Origin: CAIWHR01 sp963734055
Lineage (GTDB): Bacteria > Pseudomonadota > Gammaproteobacteria > Burkholderiales > Casimicrobiaceae
Assembly: GCA_963734055.1 (NCBI GenBank)
Contig: CAVTFQ010000003.1
Location: forward strand, 248,001-312,000
Direction: 5' to 3'
DNA length: 64,000 bases
Of the stretch, positions 25,920-36,604 are shown piece by piece. Below the pieces are notes generated by a model. It was given only the letters and a program-made list of their open reading frames with translations, was not told where the DNA came from and searched no databases. Both the position numbers and the translations under genes were made by a program. How positions within the stretch are numbered: the first letter of the stretch is position 1; every line of letters begins with the position of its first letter.

Positions 25920-27332
25920 CTAGCCGTGCGGGCTCCGCGCCGCGACGCGGGCCGCGCCCAGGTGCGCGGCGATCTGCGCGTCCGAGAGCCGCGAGAGCTC
26001 CGACGGCGGGAGGAGCGCCAGCACCTTCCATCCCGCGTCCATGCTCTGCTCGAGGGTGCGTGCCGACGTCTGGTGGACGAGCGTCTGCTCGAAGGCGGTG
26101 CCGAACGCGAGATAGCGCCGGTCGGTCTCGGCCAGGCCCTCCTCGCCGACGACGCTCGCGAGCACGCGCGCCTGCGCCGCGCGCGCGTAGGCGGCATAGA
26201 GCTGCGCCGAGAGCGCCGGATGATCGGGATGGGTGTAGTCGCCGCCGGTGCCGTCCTTCATGAGCCGCGACAGCGACGGCAGCACGTTCACCGGCGGATA
26301 GACGCCGCGGCGGTCGAGGTCGCGCGACAGCACGATCTGGCCCTCGGTGATGTAGCCGGTCAGGTCCGGGATCGGGTGGCCGATGTCGTCGGCGGGCATC
26401 GTCAGGATCGACAGCTGCGTGAGCGTCCCCTTCGCGCCGCGGACGCACCCCGCGCGCTCGAACAGCGTCGCGAGATCCGAATACATGTAGCCCGGAAAGC
26501 CCTTGCGGCTCGGGATCTCGCCCTTCGACGACGACACTTCGCGGAGCGCCTCCGCGTAGTTCGTCATGTCGGTCAGGATCGCGAGGACGTGCTTGCCCTC
26601 GACGAACGCGAGGTGCTCGGCGGCGGTGAGCGCGAAGCGCGGCGTCAGGAGGCGCTGCGTCGACGAGTCGGAGGCGAGGTTCAGGAACAGCGCCGTGCGC
26701 GGCAGCGCGCCGCCCTGCTCGAGGCTCCGCCGGAAATACTCGGCGCTCTCCCAGGGAACGCCGATGCCCGCGAAGACGATCGCGAAGTCGCCGGACGACC
26801 CATGGTCCGCCGTGCCGCGCAACCGCGCGTGACTCGCGATCTCGACCGCGATCCGGTCGTGCGGCAGGCCGCCGCCGGAGAAGATCGGAAGCTTCTGGCC
26901 GCGGACCAGGCTGTTCATCAGGTCGAGCGTCGTGATGCCGGTTTCGATGAAGTCGCGCGGGGGCGCGCGCGCCACCGGATTCAGCGGGAGCCCGTCGATC
27001 GGCTGGCGCGTTCGCGCGGCCACCGGAGGTCCGCCGTCGATCACCTGGCCGACGCCATTGAACACGCGGCCCAGGATGCCGGCCGACAGGCCGAACGACA
27101 GCGGCTCGCCGACGAAGCGCACCACGGTGTCGGGCAGCGCGAGCCCCGACGTCGACTCCAGCACTTCGATCGTGACGAGCTCCTCATCGAGCGCCGCAAT
27201 GCGCCCGAGCCGCACGCGGCCGTCGGTGCCGCGCACCTCGACCGCGTCGCCGAGCCCGGCCTCGACCGTCCGCCGCAGGAAGAGGAGCGGTCCCGCGAGC
27301 CGCGCCGCCGCGCGTTCAACCGTGAGCCGCAT
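25920..27332 (-). CDS. atpB: V/A-type ATPase subunit B
   Basis: The protein is 470 aa started at 27332 (MRLTVERAAARL). It has the non-catalytic nucleotide-binding core of subunit B: GRVFNGVGQVIDGGP, PIDGLPLNPVAR, FIETGITTLDLMNSLVRGQKLPIFSG with no full Walker A, ILTDMTNYAEALREVSSSKGEIPSRKGFPGYMYSDLATLFERAG and PSLSRLMKDG. It overlaps the A subunit by 17 bases. B alternates with A in the cytoplasmic hexamer. Confidence 0.95.
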   Translation of the reverse strand: MRLTVERAAARLAGPLLFLRRTVEAGLGDAVEVRGTDGRVRLGRIAALDEELVTIEVLESTSGLALPDTVVRFVGEPLSFGLSAGILGRVFNGVGQVIDGGPPVAARTRQPIDGLPLNPVARAPPRDFIETGITTLDLMNSLVRGQKLPIFSGGGLPHDRIAVEIASHARLRGTADHGSSGDFAIVFAGIGVPWESAEYFRRSLEQGGALPRTALFLNLASDSSTQRLLTPRFALTAAEHLAFVEGKHVLAILTDMTNYAEALREVSSSKGEIPSRKGFPGYMYSDLATLFERAGCVRGAKGTLTQLSILTMPADDIGHPIPDLTGYITEGQIVLSRDLDRRGVYPPVNVLPSLSRLMKDGTGGDYTHPDHPALSAQLYAAYARAAQARVLASVVGEEGLAETDRRYLAFGTAFEQTLVHQTSARTLEQSMDAGWKVLALLPPSELSRLSDAQIAAHLGAARVAARSPHG

Positions 27333-29082
27333 CGGCCCCTTCCTTCGCGCGTGCGAGTCCCGCGAATTCGCGCTCCACGGCTGCGAGGAGCGCATCGAAG
27401 CGCGGGAGCTCGTCGTTGCCGATGTCCTCGCCCATCCGCTGCACCTGGCGCACGCAGGGAAGGCGGGCGATGTCGTCGGGGTGCGCGCTCGCGGCGAGCG
27501 CTTCCTCCGCGAGGTCGATGAAACGGGCGATCAGCCGCATCATCGCCGCCTGCCGCGCAGGCGTGCAGACCCGGTCGACGTCGGAGAGCGCCGACTGCCG
27601 CAAAAACGCCTCGTTGACGATGCCCGCGCAGAACAGCGTGAGCTGCTGCCGCAGCGGCAGCGCGTCCTTGCCGATGATCCGCGCCATCCGTTCGAGCCGC
27701 GCCTCCTCGTCGAGCAGCGTGAGGAACCGGCGGCGCTGCTCGAGCCAGCGGCTGTTGCCGGCCTCGGTCCACCATGGCGCGAACGTCGCCGCGTCCTCGG
27801 CGTACGACTGAAGCGGATGGATGGCCGGGTAGAAGCGGGCCTGCGCGCGCTTGACGTCGAGCGCCCAGAACGCCTTCACGTAGCGCTTCGTGTGCGACGT
27901 CACCGGCTCCGAGAAATCGCCGGAGGGGGGGCTGATCGCGCCGATCACGGTCACCGACCCGAGCCCCCCGGCGAGGGGCTCGACCAGTGCTGCACGCTCG
28001 TAGAAGTCGGCGATCCGCGACGACAGGTACGCGGGGTAGCCGCTTTCGCCCGGCAGTTCGCCGAACCGGCCCGACACTTCGCGCAGCGCCTCGGCCCAGC
28101 GCGAGGTCGAGTCCGCCATCAGCGCCACGTGGAGGCCCTGGTCGCGGAAGTACTCGGCCACGGTGATCGCGGAATAGATCGACGCCTCGCGCGCGGCGAC
28201 CGGCATGTTCGACGTGTTGGCGATGATCACCGTGCGTTCCATCAGCGGCCGGCCCGTGCGCGGGTCGTCGAGCCGCGGGAATTCGTCGAGGACGCCGGCC
28301 ATCTCGTTGCCGCGCTCGCCGCAGCCCAGATAGACGATGACGTCGGCGTTGCAGCCCTTCGCCAGCGCCTCGAGGAGCACCGTCTTGCCGGTGCCGAATC
28401 CGCCCGGGACCGCGGCTTTCCCGCCGAGCGCGACCGGGAACATGCTGTCGACGATGCGCTGTCCGGTGACGAGCGGCTCGCGCGCGGCGAGCCTCCGCGC
28501 GACGGGCCGCGGTACGCGCACCGGCCACTCGTGCTGGAGGGAAAGGGCGCGCGTCGTGCCGTCCCCGGCGCGAAGCGTGCAGACGATCGCGTCCTCGCGC
28601 ACCTCGCCCCGAGCGGCGACCGAGACCACGACGCCGGCGGCGTCCGGCGGCGCGAGGCAGGCCTGCGAGCGCGTGCCGTCGCGCTCGGCGTCGCCGATGA
28701 TCGCGCCGCCGCCGATCGCCTGGCCTTCGCGTACGCGCGGCACGAACGCGAACGTGCCGGGCGTCGCGCGCCGCATCCCCGGCGCGACGAACGCCGACTC
28801 GGCGCCGGACAACGGGCGCAGGAGGCCGTCGAAGATGCGCCCGAGAAGGCCCGGGCCGAGCAGGATCGCGAGCGGCAGCCCGGTGCCGACGACCTCGGTG
28901 CCCGGGCGGAAGCCGGAGGTGTCCTCGTACACCTGGACCACGATCTCTTCGCCGTCGAGACGCACGACCTCGCCCAGCAGCGCCGCCGGCCCGACCCGCA
29001 CCGCTTCGCGGAGCGCGAACGGCGTTTCGGCGACGGCGCGGAGAACGGGACCGCTCACCCAGCGAATGCGCGCCCGGCTCAT
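27316..29082 (-). CDS. atpA: V/A-type ATPase catalytic subunit A
   Basis: The protein is 588 aa started at 29082. The Walker A loop GGFGTGKT is at 227-234, preceded by the bulge domain that distinguishes A from F-type beta. Also seen are YLGCGERGNEM, LMADSTSRWAEALREVSGRFGELPGESGYPAYL and the sequence SVTVIGAISPPSGDFSEPVT. This is the ATP-hydrolysing or synthesising subunit. The 659-aa frame upstream of 29082 is not needed. Confidence 0.95.
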   Translation of the reverse strand: MSRARIRWVSGPVLRAVAETPFALREAVRVGPAALLGEVVRLDGEEIVVQVYEDTSGFRPGTEVVGTGLPLAILLGPGLLGRIFDGLLRPLSGAESAFVAPGMRRATPGTFAFVPRVREGQAIGGGAIIGDAERDGTRSQACLAPPDAAGVVVSVAARGEVREDAIVCTLRAGDGTTRALSLQHEWPVRVPRPVARRLAAREPLVTGQRIVDSMFPVALGGKAAVPGGFGTGKTVLLEALAKGCNADVIVYLGCGERGNEMAGVLDEFPRLDDPRTGRPLMERTVIIANTSNMPVAAREASIYSAITVAEYFRDQGLHVALMADSTSRWAEALREVSGRFGELPGESGYPAYLSSRIADFYERAALVEPLAGGLGSVTVIGAISPPSGDFSEPVTSHTKRYVKAFWALDVKRAQARFYPAIHPLQSYAEDAATFAPWWTEAGNSRWLEQRRRFLTLLDEEARLERMARIIGKDALPLRQQLTLFCAGIVNEAFLRQSALSDVDRVCTPARQAAMMRLIARFIDLAEEALAASAHPDDIARLPCVRQVQRMGEDIGNDELPRFDALLAAVEREFAGLARAKEGADAAHG

Positions 29083-29095
29083 GTGCGGAGGACCC

Positions 29096-29704
29096 TCATT
29101 CGGCATCGCCAAGCAGGGCGAGCAGCTGAGCGCCGATCTCGGCGCGATCGGCGAGGAGCCCCTCCTGCGTTCCGTCGACGACGTTGTGGTCCGCGGCGAT
29201 CCTGAGCCCGCAGCCCACGCGCGGATCCTCGATGAACGACACGGCGGCTCCAAGGGTGGCGCGCAACTCCTCGGCCAATGTGTCGCGCTCGGCAACGGGC
29301 CAGCCCGGCGCGTGCGTGATCTGCCACCGGCTGTGCGGCAGCGCCCGCTGCGCGCCGGCGACGACGCTGTCCGCCCAGCCGCGACGACCGCGCGCGTCGT
29401 GCCAGCGTGCGGAAAGCGCGGCGGGCAGGCGTTCCCACGCGGCCGCGAGCAGCGCGGCCGCGCGCTGTTGCCGCGCGATGCGCCGGCGGGTCTCGAGGTT
29501 CGCCAGGGCCGCGGCGATGCGGGCCGCGACGCGCTCGCGCTCTTCGGCGAAGGCCGTGCGCATCCGCGTCCGCGCCGCGGCGTGGGCCTGCGCGACGACC
29601 GCGTCCGCCTCGGCGCGGGCCGCCGCGATGATCGCGCTGCACTTCCCCGCGCGATCCGCCTCGACCAGGGCGAGCAGCGCCGCGGTCTTGCTCTCGGTCG
29701 TCAT
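29096..29704 (-). CDS. atpE: V/A-type ATPase subunit E (peripheral stalk)
   Basis: The protein is 202 aa started at 29704, overlapping the F subunit stop (ATGA). The N-terminal half is a charged, alanine-rich coiled coil (AIIAAARAEADAVVAQAHAAARTRMRTAFAEERERVAARIA), and the C-terminal half a globular domain ending GGLRI-type sequence (VGCGLRIAADHNVVDGTQEGLLADR), which is diagnostic of subunit E. Confidence 0.85.
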   Translation of the reverse strand: MTTESKTAALLALVEADRAGKCSAIIAAARAEADAVVAQAHAAARTRMRTAFAEERERVAARIAAALANLETRRRIARQQRAAALLAAAWERLPAALSARWHDARGRRGWADSVVAGAQRALPHSRWQITHAPGWPVAERDTLAEELRATLGAAVSFIEDPRVGCGLRIAADHNVVDGTQEGLLADRAEIGAQLLALLGDAE

Positions 29705-30003
29705 CGCGGGGGCTCGAGGCCCAGCTCGCGGCCGAGCTGCGCCGCGAGATCGGGCAGCGGTGCGGCGCCGGCAAGGTCGGGAACCACGACCGTGAGCGGC
29801 GCCAGCGCGAGGCACGCGCGCCGAAGCTCCGGCTCGGGCACGCGCGCGGCGACCGCGGCCGAGACGAGCACGAGCGGCGCCTCGGCGCGCGCGAGAGCGA
29901 GGGCGGCGCTCTCGGCGCCCTCGGCCGGAACGCGGACGCGCACGCCCGCGAGCGCGAAGCCGGCGCCGCTCGTTTCGTCGCCCAGGTAGACGGGAGCCGG
30001 CAT
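29701..30003 (-). CDS. atpF: V/A-type ATPase subunit F
   Basis: The protein is 100 aa, the usual size for subunit F. It starts MPAPVYLGDETSGAGFALAGVRV, where GDETSGAGF.LAG matches the F subunit phosphate-loop-like motif (GDxxtvxGFrLaG). The central part LVLVSAAVAARVP resembles the family beta-strand. It sits between K and E as in many bacterial V-ATPase operons. F binds the D shaft. Confidence 0.82.
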   Translation of the reverse strand: MPAPVYLGDETSGAGFALAGVRVRVPAEGAESAALALARAEAPLVLVSAAVAARVPEPELRRACLALAPLTVVVPDLAGAAPLPDLAAQLGRELGLEPPR

Positions 30004-30027
30004 CGATTAGGGCCGCGTCAACAGGCC

Positions 30028-30381
30028 CTAGCCCGCGAGGCGGTTCAGGATCAGGATCGACACGATGAGCCCGTAGATCGCGATCCCTTCGGCGAGCCCG
30101 ACGAAGATCAGGAGCCGTGCGAAGAGCTCGGGCTTCTCGGCGAGCGCGCCGACGGCGGCGGTGCCGACCTTTGCGACGGCGAACCCAGCGCCGAGCGACG
30201 AAAGCCCGGTGGCGAGCGCGGCCCCGAGGAGCCCCATGCTCCACGCCTCGGGCGACACCGCGGAGGTGCCGCCGGTGGCCGCGATCGCCGCCGGCGCCGC
30301 GAGCAGGAGCGCAGTGGCGGCAAGGCCGAGGGCGGCGGCGAGCACGACGAGCGCCGTCGCGAGCTTGGTCACGGGTTTCAT
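30028..30381 (-). CDS. atpK: V/A-type ATPase membrane ring subunit K
   Basis: The protein is 117 aa. An N-terminal hydrophobic segment (KLATALVVLAAALGLAATALLL) is followed by a helical hairpin: MGLLGAALATGLSSLGAGFAVAKVGTAAVGALAEKPELF and LLIFVGLAEGIAIYGLIVSILIL, with the ion-carrying glutamate in GLAEGIAIYG. A Na+-type ring usually has a Ser or Thr just after this Glu and an extra Gln in the first helix; both seem absent, so H+ coupling is more likely. Start and I subunit stop overlap (TGATG). Confidence 0.85.
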   Translation of the reverse strand: MKPVTKLATALVVLAAALGLAATALLLAAPAAIAATGGTSAVSPEAWSMGLLGAALATGLSSLGAGFAVAKVGTAAVGALAEKPELFARLLIFVGLAEGIAIYGLIVSILILNRLAG

Positions 30382-32210
30382 CAGGCGGTCTCCTGCGAAA
30401 AGGAAGGCGGGGGTGGCAGCGGGCGGAAGATCCTGCCGCCGGCCGTGAGGAAGCGGGTGAAGAATTCGAAGAGCACGAGTCGCGTCGTCTGGATCGCGAC
30501 GACCATCGTCTCGAGCGCGAGCACGATCGCGTTGCCGGCGACGAGCACGATCGCCCGGAGCGCGAGATTGTCGGTCGCGCCCATCAGCGCGACGATTGCC
30601 GACGAGAGTCCTGCGTGCGCGAGCGCGAACGCGCCGACTCGCGCGAACGACAGGGTGTTGATCAGCACTTGCATCAGGCGCTCGGCGAGCTCCGCGACGG
30701 CCGCGAACGCGGCACCCGAGCGACGGCGATGGAGCGCGTGGCCGAGGCAGAAGACGAGCGCTCCGGCACCGGCGACCGCGAACCCGCGGGCATCGAGGAG
30801 GCCGGCGAGGATGCCGAGGTACGCGGTGAGATAGCCGGCGTCGGTCGCGAGCCACGCCCTGATCTCGCCGCGCCACCACGCCTCGAGCGCATTGAGCGCG
30901 AGGCCGAGCGTGAGCAGCGCGGCGCCGCCGGCGAGCGGAATCGCGAGGATCGTGAGCGGTGCCGCGAGCGGGTCGATCCACAGCGGCGTGAGCAGGTGGA
31001 GGCTGAAGACGCTGCCGAAGAGCACGCCGAAGACGGCGGCGGCGAGGCCGCCGGCGATGAACAGGCGCGCCACGGCGAAGCGGCGGCGGAGCACGAAGCC
31101 GGCGACGGCGATGGCCAGGCCCTGACCGACGTCGCCGAACATGTAGCCGAACATCAGCGGCACTGCAATCGCGAGAAGGACGCTCGGATCGGCTTCGTCG
31201 CCGCCGGGCATCCCCATGGCGCGGCTGAAGATCTCGAACGGGCGCGCCCAGAACGGGTTCGCGAGCAGGAGCGGCGCCTTCGCCTTCTCGGGCGGCGTCG
31301 GGAAGTGCGAGATCGCCCGTGCACTGCTCCGCTCGAGGGCGTTGCCGATGCGGGCGCCGGTGAAATCGCTGGTCCAGCCCGTGATCCAGCAGAACAGATT
31401 GCCGGCTTCGAGCGCGCGCACGTTCTCGACGATCCACTGCAGCCGATGCGCGTCGCCGAGCGCGGCCGCGAGCGCGTGCTTCTCGTTGAGCGCCGCGAGC
31501 GCGACCGCGAACCGCGCCTCGTCCCGTTCGAGCGCCGCGAGCCGCGACGCGATGGTGCGTTCGGTTTCTCGGACGTCGGCGGCGAGCCACGGCGGGGCGT
31601 CGTACGCGTGGCCCTTGAGGAGCGCCGCCTGCTGCGCGAGCGCCTCGATGTCGCTGGTGACGCCGACCGCGACGACGGCGAGCGACCGTCTTTTCCCTGC
31701 GGCGAGTTCGACGCTGCGGACGAGCACGCCGGCGGGCAAGTCGGGCTCGCTGTCCGCGGGGAACACGAACAGCCGCGCGCGCAGGACCGGACCCGCGTCC
31801 GCGAGGCGCGCGAAGTCGATAGCGGAGACGCCGAACGTCGTCAGCACGTGCCGCCAGAGCAGGAGTTCGGTGCGCTCCCGCTCGCAGCGCTGGAGCTCGC
31901 GGATCACCGGCTCGGCGTCCTCCGACCACGCGCGGAGGTGCGCGAGACTCCGCGCGAGGGTCGCGGTGGGCGTCTCGGGGAACGCGGAAGCGGAGCGCCG
32001 GTCGGCCGGCCAGTACGCCCGGTAGCGCAGCGCGAGCTCGGCGAATTCGGCGAGCTGCGGGCGGAGATCGGCGAGCGCTGCCGGCAGACCCGCCGTGCTG
32101 CGCGCCTCGAGCTCGACGGCGCCGGTCGCGGCCAGCGTCTCGAGGGCCACCGTCGCGTCGTCGCGCGCGACGAGGATCTCGAACCAGCGCGCGGGCCGCG
32201 GGCGGATCAT
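30381..32210 (-). CDS. atpI: V/A-type ATPase membrane subunit I (a-subunit)
   Basis: The protein is 609 aa started at 32210, overlapping the C subunit stop (ATGA). The N-terminal half (1-330) is a cytoplasmic hammerhead with coiled-coil arms. The C-terminal half has about seven to eight membrane helices with PLMFGYMFGDVGQGL, LFGSVFSLHLLTPLW and RLMQVLINTLSFARVGAFALAHAGL, where the Arg is the candidate stator residue facing the K ring. A proline run (PLPPPPSF) lies near the C-terminus. Confidence 0.92.
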   Translation of the reverse strand: MIRPRPARWFEILVARDDATVALETLAATGAVELEARSTAGLPAALADLRPQLAEFAELALRYRAYWPADRRSASAFPETPTATLARSLAHLRAWSEDAEPVIRELQRCERERTELLLWRHVLTTFGVSAIDFARLADAGPVLRARLFVFPADSEPDLPAGVLVRSVELAAGKRRSLAVVAVGVTSDIEALAQQAALLKGHAYDAPPWLAADVRETERTIASRLAALERDEARFAVALAALNEKHALAAALGDAHRLQWIVENVRALEAGNLFCWITGWTSDFTGARIGNALERSSARAISHFPTPPEKAKAPLLLANPFWARPFEIFSRAMGMPGGDEADPSVLLAIAVPLMFGYMFGDVGQGLAIAVAGFVLRRRFAVARLFIAGGLAAAVFGVLFGSVFSLHLLTPLWIDPLAAPLTILAIPLAGGAALLTLGLALNALEAWWRGEIRAWLATDAGYLTAYLGILAGLLDARGFAVAGAGALVFCLGHALHRRRSGAAFAAVAELAERLMQVLINTLSFARVGAFALAHAGLSSAIVALMGATDNLALRAIVLVAGNAIVLALETMVVAIQTTRLVLFEFFTRFLTAGGRIFRPLPPPPSFSQETA

Positions 32211-32980
32211 GCAGCGACTTCCGGGCGTATGGCGGCCGCGGGGAACGCGGCGCGGCGCAGAAGCTCGGCGCGCAGCCGCTCGAGGTCGAGGCCGATCTGC
32301 GCGACGAACACGAACGCGGCCGCGGGATCGAGCACGGCATGGCGAAAGAGGAGGCTGAGCCTCGCCTGCAGCGCGCGCCGGAGCGCCGTGCCGTCGCCGA
32401 GCGCGGGGTCGCGCAGCGCGACGCGGTGCACGGCGATCGCGCGCGCGAGCGCGTCGAGGAGCGTGGGTTCGTCGGTTGCGCGGCGCGGAATCCGCCGCCG
32501 CCACTCGGCGCCCCACAAGCGGGCGAGCCGCTCGGGTTCCGCCCACGCGGCCGCGAGGGGTGCCAGCGTGCCGCCGGTCGGCGCTGCGCCAAAGCCCGCG
32601 GACTCGCGCTCGGTCAGGTCGCGCATCGCCGCATCGTCGCGCATCCACGGAAGCACCGCGCCGCCTCGCGCGAGATGCGACACGCCGGGCAGGTCGACGA
32701 CCGTCGCGCACCACAGGATCGCCGGGTGCCACGCTTCCGGCATCCACGCCGCGACCTCCGCGACCTGCTCGCGGAAGCGATTCCTGAGCTCGCGGTCGAT
32801 CGCGTGCGCCGACGACGCCGGACCTATACCGGTGATCCAGCGCGCGAACGTGGACGTGCGCGCGGCATCGATCAGCGCGCTCACGTCGCGCAGGTGCTCG
32901 ATGCGCCGCCATGCGATCTCGTCCGGTCGCGCTCCGAATCGTGCGGAGAGGCGGGCGTGCGCGTATTCGAGGCTGCCCAT
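32207..32980 (-). CDS. atpC: V/A-type ATPase subunit C (central stalk cap) homologue
   Basis: The protein is 257 aa, mostly helical. MGSLEYAHARLSARFGARPDEIAWRRIEHLRDVSALIDAARTSTFARWITG resembles the first repeat of subunit C/d, which links the stalk to the K ring. It is shorter than typical archaeal C (about 330) and diverged. Assignment leans on position between the G/H-like and I genes. It overlaps atpI by four bases. Confidence 0.7.
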   Translation of the reverse strand: MGSLEYAHARLSARFGARPDEIAWRRIEHLRDVSALIDAARTSTFARWITGIGPASSAHAIDRELRNRFREQVAEVAAWMPEAWHPAILWCATVVDLPGVSHLARGGAVLPWMRDDAAMRDLTERESAGFGAAPTGGTLAPLAAAWAEPERLARLWGAEWRRRIPRRATDEPTLLDALARAIAVHRVALRDPALGDGTALRRALQARLSLLFRHAVLDPAAAFVFVAQIGLDLERLRAELLRRAAFPAAAIRPEVAA

Positions 32981-32986
32981 CGGAGG

Positions 32987-33334
32987 TCATTCCGGCGACG
33001 TGAGGCGCGCGGCGAGCGTCGCGATCGCCGCGTCGACGCGATCGAGATCCGCGCGCGTGAGCTCGTGCCGCTCTGCCGCTTCGAGGGCGGCCGCGTCGAG
33101 GCGCGCGACCTCGTCGGCGGCGCGCGTCTCGAACGTCGTCCGTGCCCGGCGCAGCCGGCGCTCGACCCGCTCGGCAATCCCCCGTGCCGCGGCGCGGGCG
33201 CTCTCGATCGACACGGCGGCGTCGGCTTCGGCGCGGCCGATGTCGTCGCGGGCGGTGCGCTCGGCGTCGAGCACGCGGGCGATCGCGCGCTCGACGGAGT
33301 CCGGCGCAGCTCGCGGATCGGCGATCGCGTTCAC
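32987..33334 (-). CDS. Probable V/A-type ATPase peripheral stalk subunit G/H
   Basis: The protein is 115 aa and almost wholly charged, alanine-rich helix (ERAIARVLDAERTARDDIGRAEADAAVSIESARAAARGIAERVERRLRRARTTFETRAADEVARLDAAALEAAERHELTRADLDRVDAAIATLAARL). This is the look of the stalk subunit that pairs with E. It is the first gene of the operon, six bases before atpC. The 363 bases between it and hoxK hold a palindrome and an FNR-type box. Confidence 0.65.
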   Translation of the reverse strand: MNAIADPRAAPDSVERAIARVLDAERTARDDIGRAEADAAVSIESARAAARGIAERVERRLRRARTTFETRAADEVARLDAAALEAAERHELTRADLDRVDAAIATLAARLTSPE

Positions 33335-33528
33335 GGCATCCTCTTTCGACCGCGGCCCGCGTCGCCGCGGCGGTGGGACGACGCACCCTCCGTTGGCCCC
33401 GGATGCGCCTCATTGCCGACGATGATGCGCTGCGCGATGCGCGGGTCGGGTTGATCTGCGTCAGCGCAGCACGCGCGAGCGCGCTCCCCGTATTGCGAAT
33501 CGATCGCATCGGCGCGGCGTTTGCGCCT

Positions 33529-33545
33529 GTAACGGGATCCGTTAC
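33529..33545. promoter_or_regulatory. Perfect inverted repeat between the V-ATPase and hydrogenase operons
   Basis: GTAACGG-GAT-CCGTTAC is a 7-3-7 perfect palindrome lying 45 bases upstream of the FNR-type box and about 195 bases from the V-ATPase start. It could be an operator for either divergent promoter. A related GTTAC-N7-GTAAC lies at 38629 before hoxM. The binding protein is unknown. Confidence 0.45.
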
Positions 33546-33589
33546 ATGCGCGACGCGGCGCGCACGCGCGAACGACGTGTCGTGACCCG

Positions 33590-33603
33590 TTGATCCACGT
33601 CAA
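33590..33603 (+). promoter_or_regulatory. FNR/Anr-type box and promoter of the hydrogenase operon
   Basis: TTGATCCACGTCAA has one perfect half-site. A -10-like TCTAAA/TAAATA at 33625-33632 sets the box centre near -41.5, the class II position. The same 14 bases occur in reverse at 57640 before the 11-heme cytochrome operon. Confidence 0.65.
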
Positions 33604-33697
33604 GCGGGTGCCCGCTCGCACGGTTCTAAATACGCGTGTTGCGGCATCCACCATCTCGTCTCGCGCGCGAAACGCGACCTGCTCCAGGAGGGGCGAC

Positions 33698-34798
33698 ATG
33701 TTCGAAACCAGCTATGAATTGATGCGCCGGCAGGGGATCTCGCGCCGGAGCTTCCTCAAGTTCTGCAGCCTGACCGCGGCCTCGCTCGGCCTGGGCGACG
33801 CCGGCGCGCAGCAGATCGCGAAGGCGCTCGAGACCAAGCCGCGCACGCCGGTGATCTGGGTCGAGGGGCTCGAGTGCACGTGCTGCAGCGAGTCGTTCAT
33901 CCGCTCGGCGCACCCGCTCGCTTCGGACGTCGTGCTGTCGATGCTGTCGCTCGACTATCACATGACGCTGTCGGCCGCCGCGGGCGAGCAGCTGCGCGCG
34001 AACGCGCACGAGACGATGCAGAAGCACAAGGGGAACTACATCCTCGCGGTCGAGGGCAATCCGCCGCTCGCCGAGGACGGGATGTACTGCATCTACTACG
34101 GTCGCCCGTTCGTCGATGTGCTGAAGGAATACGCGAAGGACGCGAAGGCGGTCGTCGCGTGGGGCAGCTGCGCGTCGTGGGGCTGCGTGCAGGCGGCGAA
34201 GCCGAACCCGACCCACGCAGTGCCGATCGACAAGGTGATCACCGACAAGCCGATCGTCAAGGTCCCGGGCTGCCCGCCGATCGCCGAGGTGATGACCGGC
34301 GTGCTCTCGTACATCCTCGCGTTCGACCGGCTGCCGGACCTCGACCAGCAGGGTCGGCCGAAGATGTTCTACGGCCAGCGTGTCCACGACAAGTGCTACC
34401 GCCGACCGCACTTCGATGCGGGCCAGTTCGCCGAGCACTTCGACGATGCGGGCGCGCGGATGGGCTACTGCCTCTACAAGGTCGGCTGCAAGGGCCCCGT
34501 CACTTACAACGCGTGCTCGGCGACCCGCTGGAACGACGGGCTGTCGTTCCCGATCCAGTCGGGCCACGGCTGCATCGGCTGCTCCGAGGACGCGTTCTGG
34601 GACAAGGGCTCGTTCTACGACCATCTGACGACGGTCAAGGTGCCGGGCATCGCGGGCGTCGAAGGCACGGCCGACCGGATCGGCCTCACGGCGCTGGCGG
34701 CCGCCGGCGTCGCGGTCGCGGCGCACGCGGCGGTGAGCGCGATCAAGCAGGCGCGCAGCAAGTCCGCCAATGACAAGCTGAGCGAGACGGAGAAGTGA
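33698..34798 (+). CDS. hoxK: [NiFe]-hydrogenase small subunit, oxygen-tolerant membrane-bound type
   Basis: The protein is 366 aa with a Tat signal (RRSFLKF at 16-22) and AGGAGG before the start at 33698. The proximal-cluster cysteines are C60, C62, C63, C158, C163 and C192. The two extra cysteines (C62 in ECTCC and C163 in GSCASWGC) are those that build the [4Fe-3S] centre of oxygen-tolerant group 1d enzymes; all six are offset by 43 from the mature HoxK numbering. Later CYRR, CLYKVGCKGP and GCIGCSE ligate the distal clusters, and a C-terminal helix (LAAAGVAVAAHAAV) anchors it in the membrane. It transfers electrons from H2 to cytochrome b. Also known as hyaA/hupS. Confidence 0.97.
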   Translation: MFETSYELMRRQGISRRSFLKFCSLTAASLGLGDAGAQQIAKALETKPRTPVIWVEGLECTCCSESFIRSAHPLASDVVLSMLSLDYHMTLSAAAGEQLRANAHETMQKHKGNYILAVEGNPPLAEDGMYCIYYGRPFVDVLKEYAKDAKAVVAWGSCASWGCVQAAKPNPTHAVPIDKVITDKPIVKVPGCPPIAEVMTGVLSYILAFDRLPDLDQQGRPKMFYGQRVHDKCYRRPHFDAGQFAEHFDDAGARMGYCLYKVGCKGPVTYNACSATRWNDGLSFPIQSGHGCIGCSEDAFWDKGSFYDHLTTVKVPGIAGVEGTADRIGLTALAAAGVAVAAHAAVSAIKQARSKSANDKLSETEK

Positions 34799-34800
34799 TC

Positions 34801-36594
<1,794 letters not shown>

Positions 36595-36604
36595 GGAGGA
36601 CAGG

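Noticed and set aside
30117..33425. Plus-strand frame of 1102 codons, the longest in the window
   Set aside because: High-GC antisense shadow over the V-ATPase genes; the minus-strand proteins are recognisable and overlap as an operon should.
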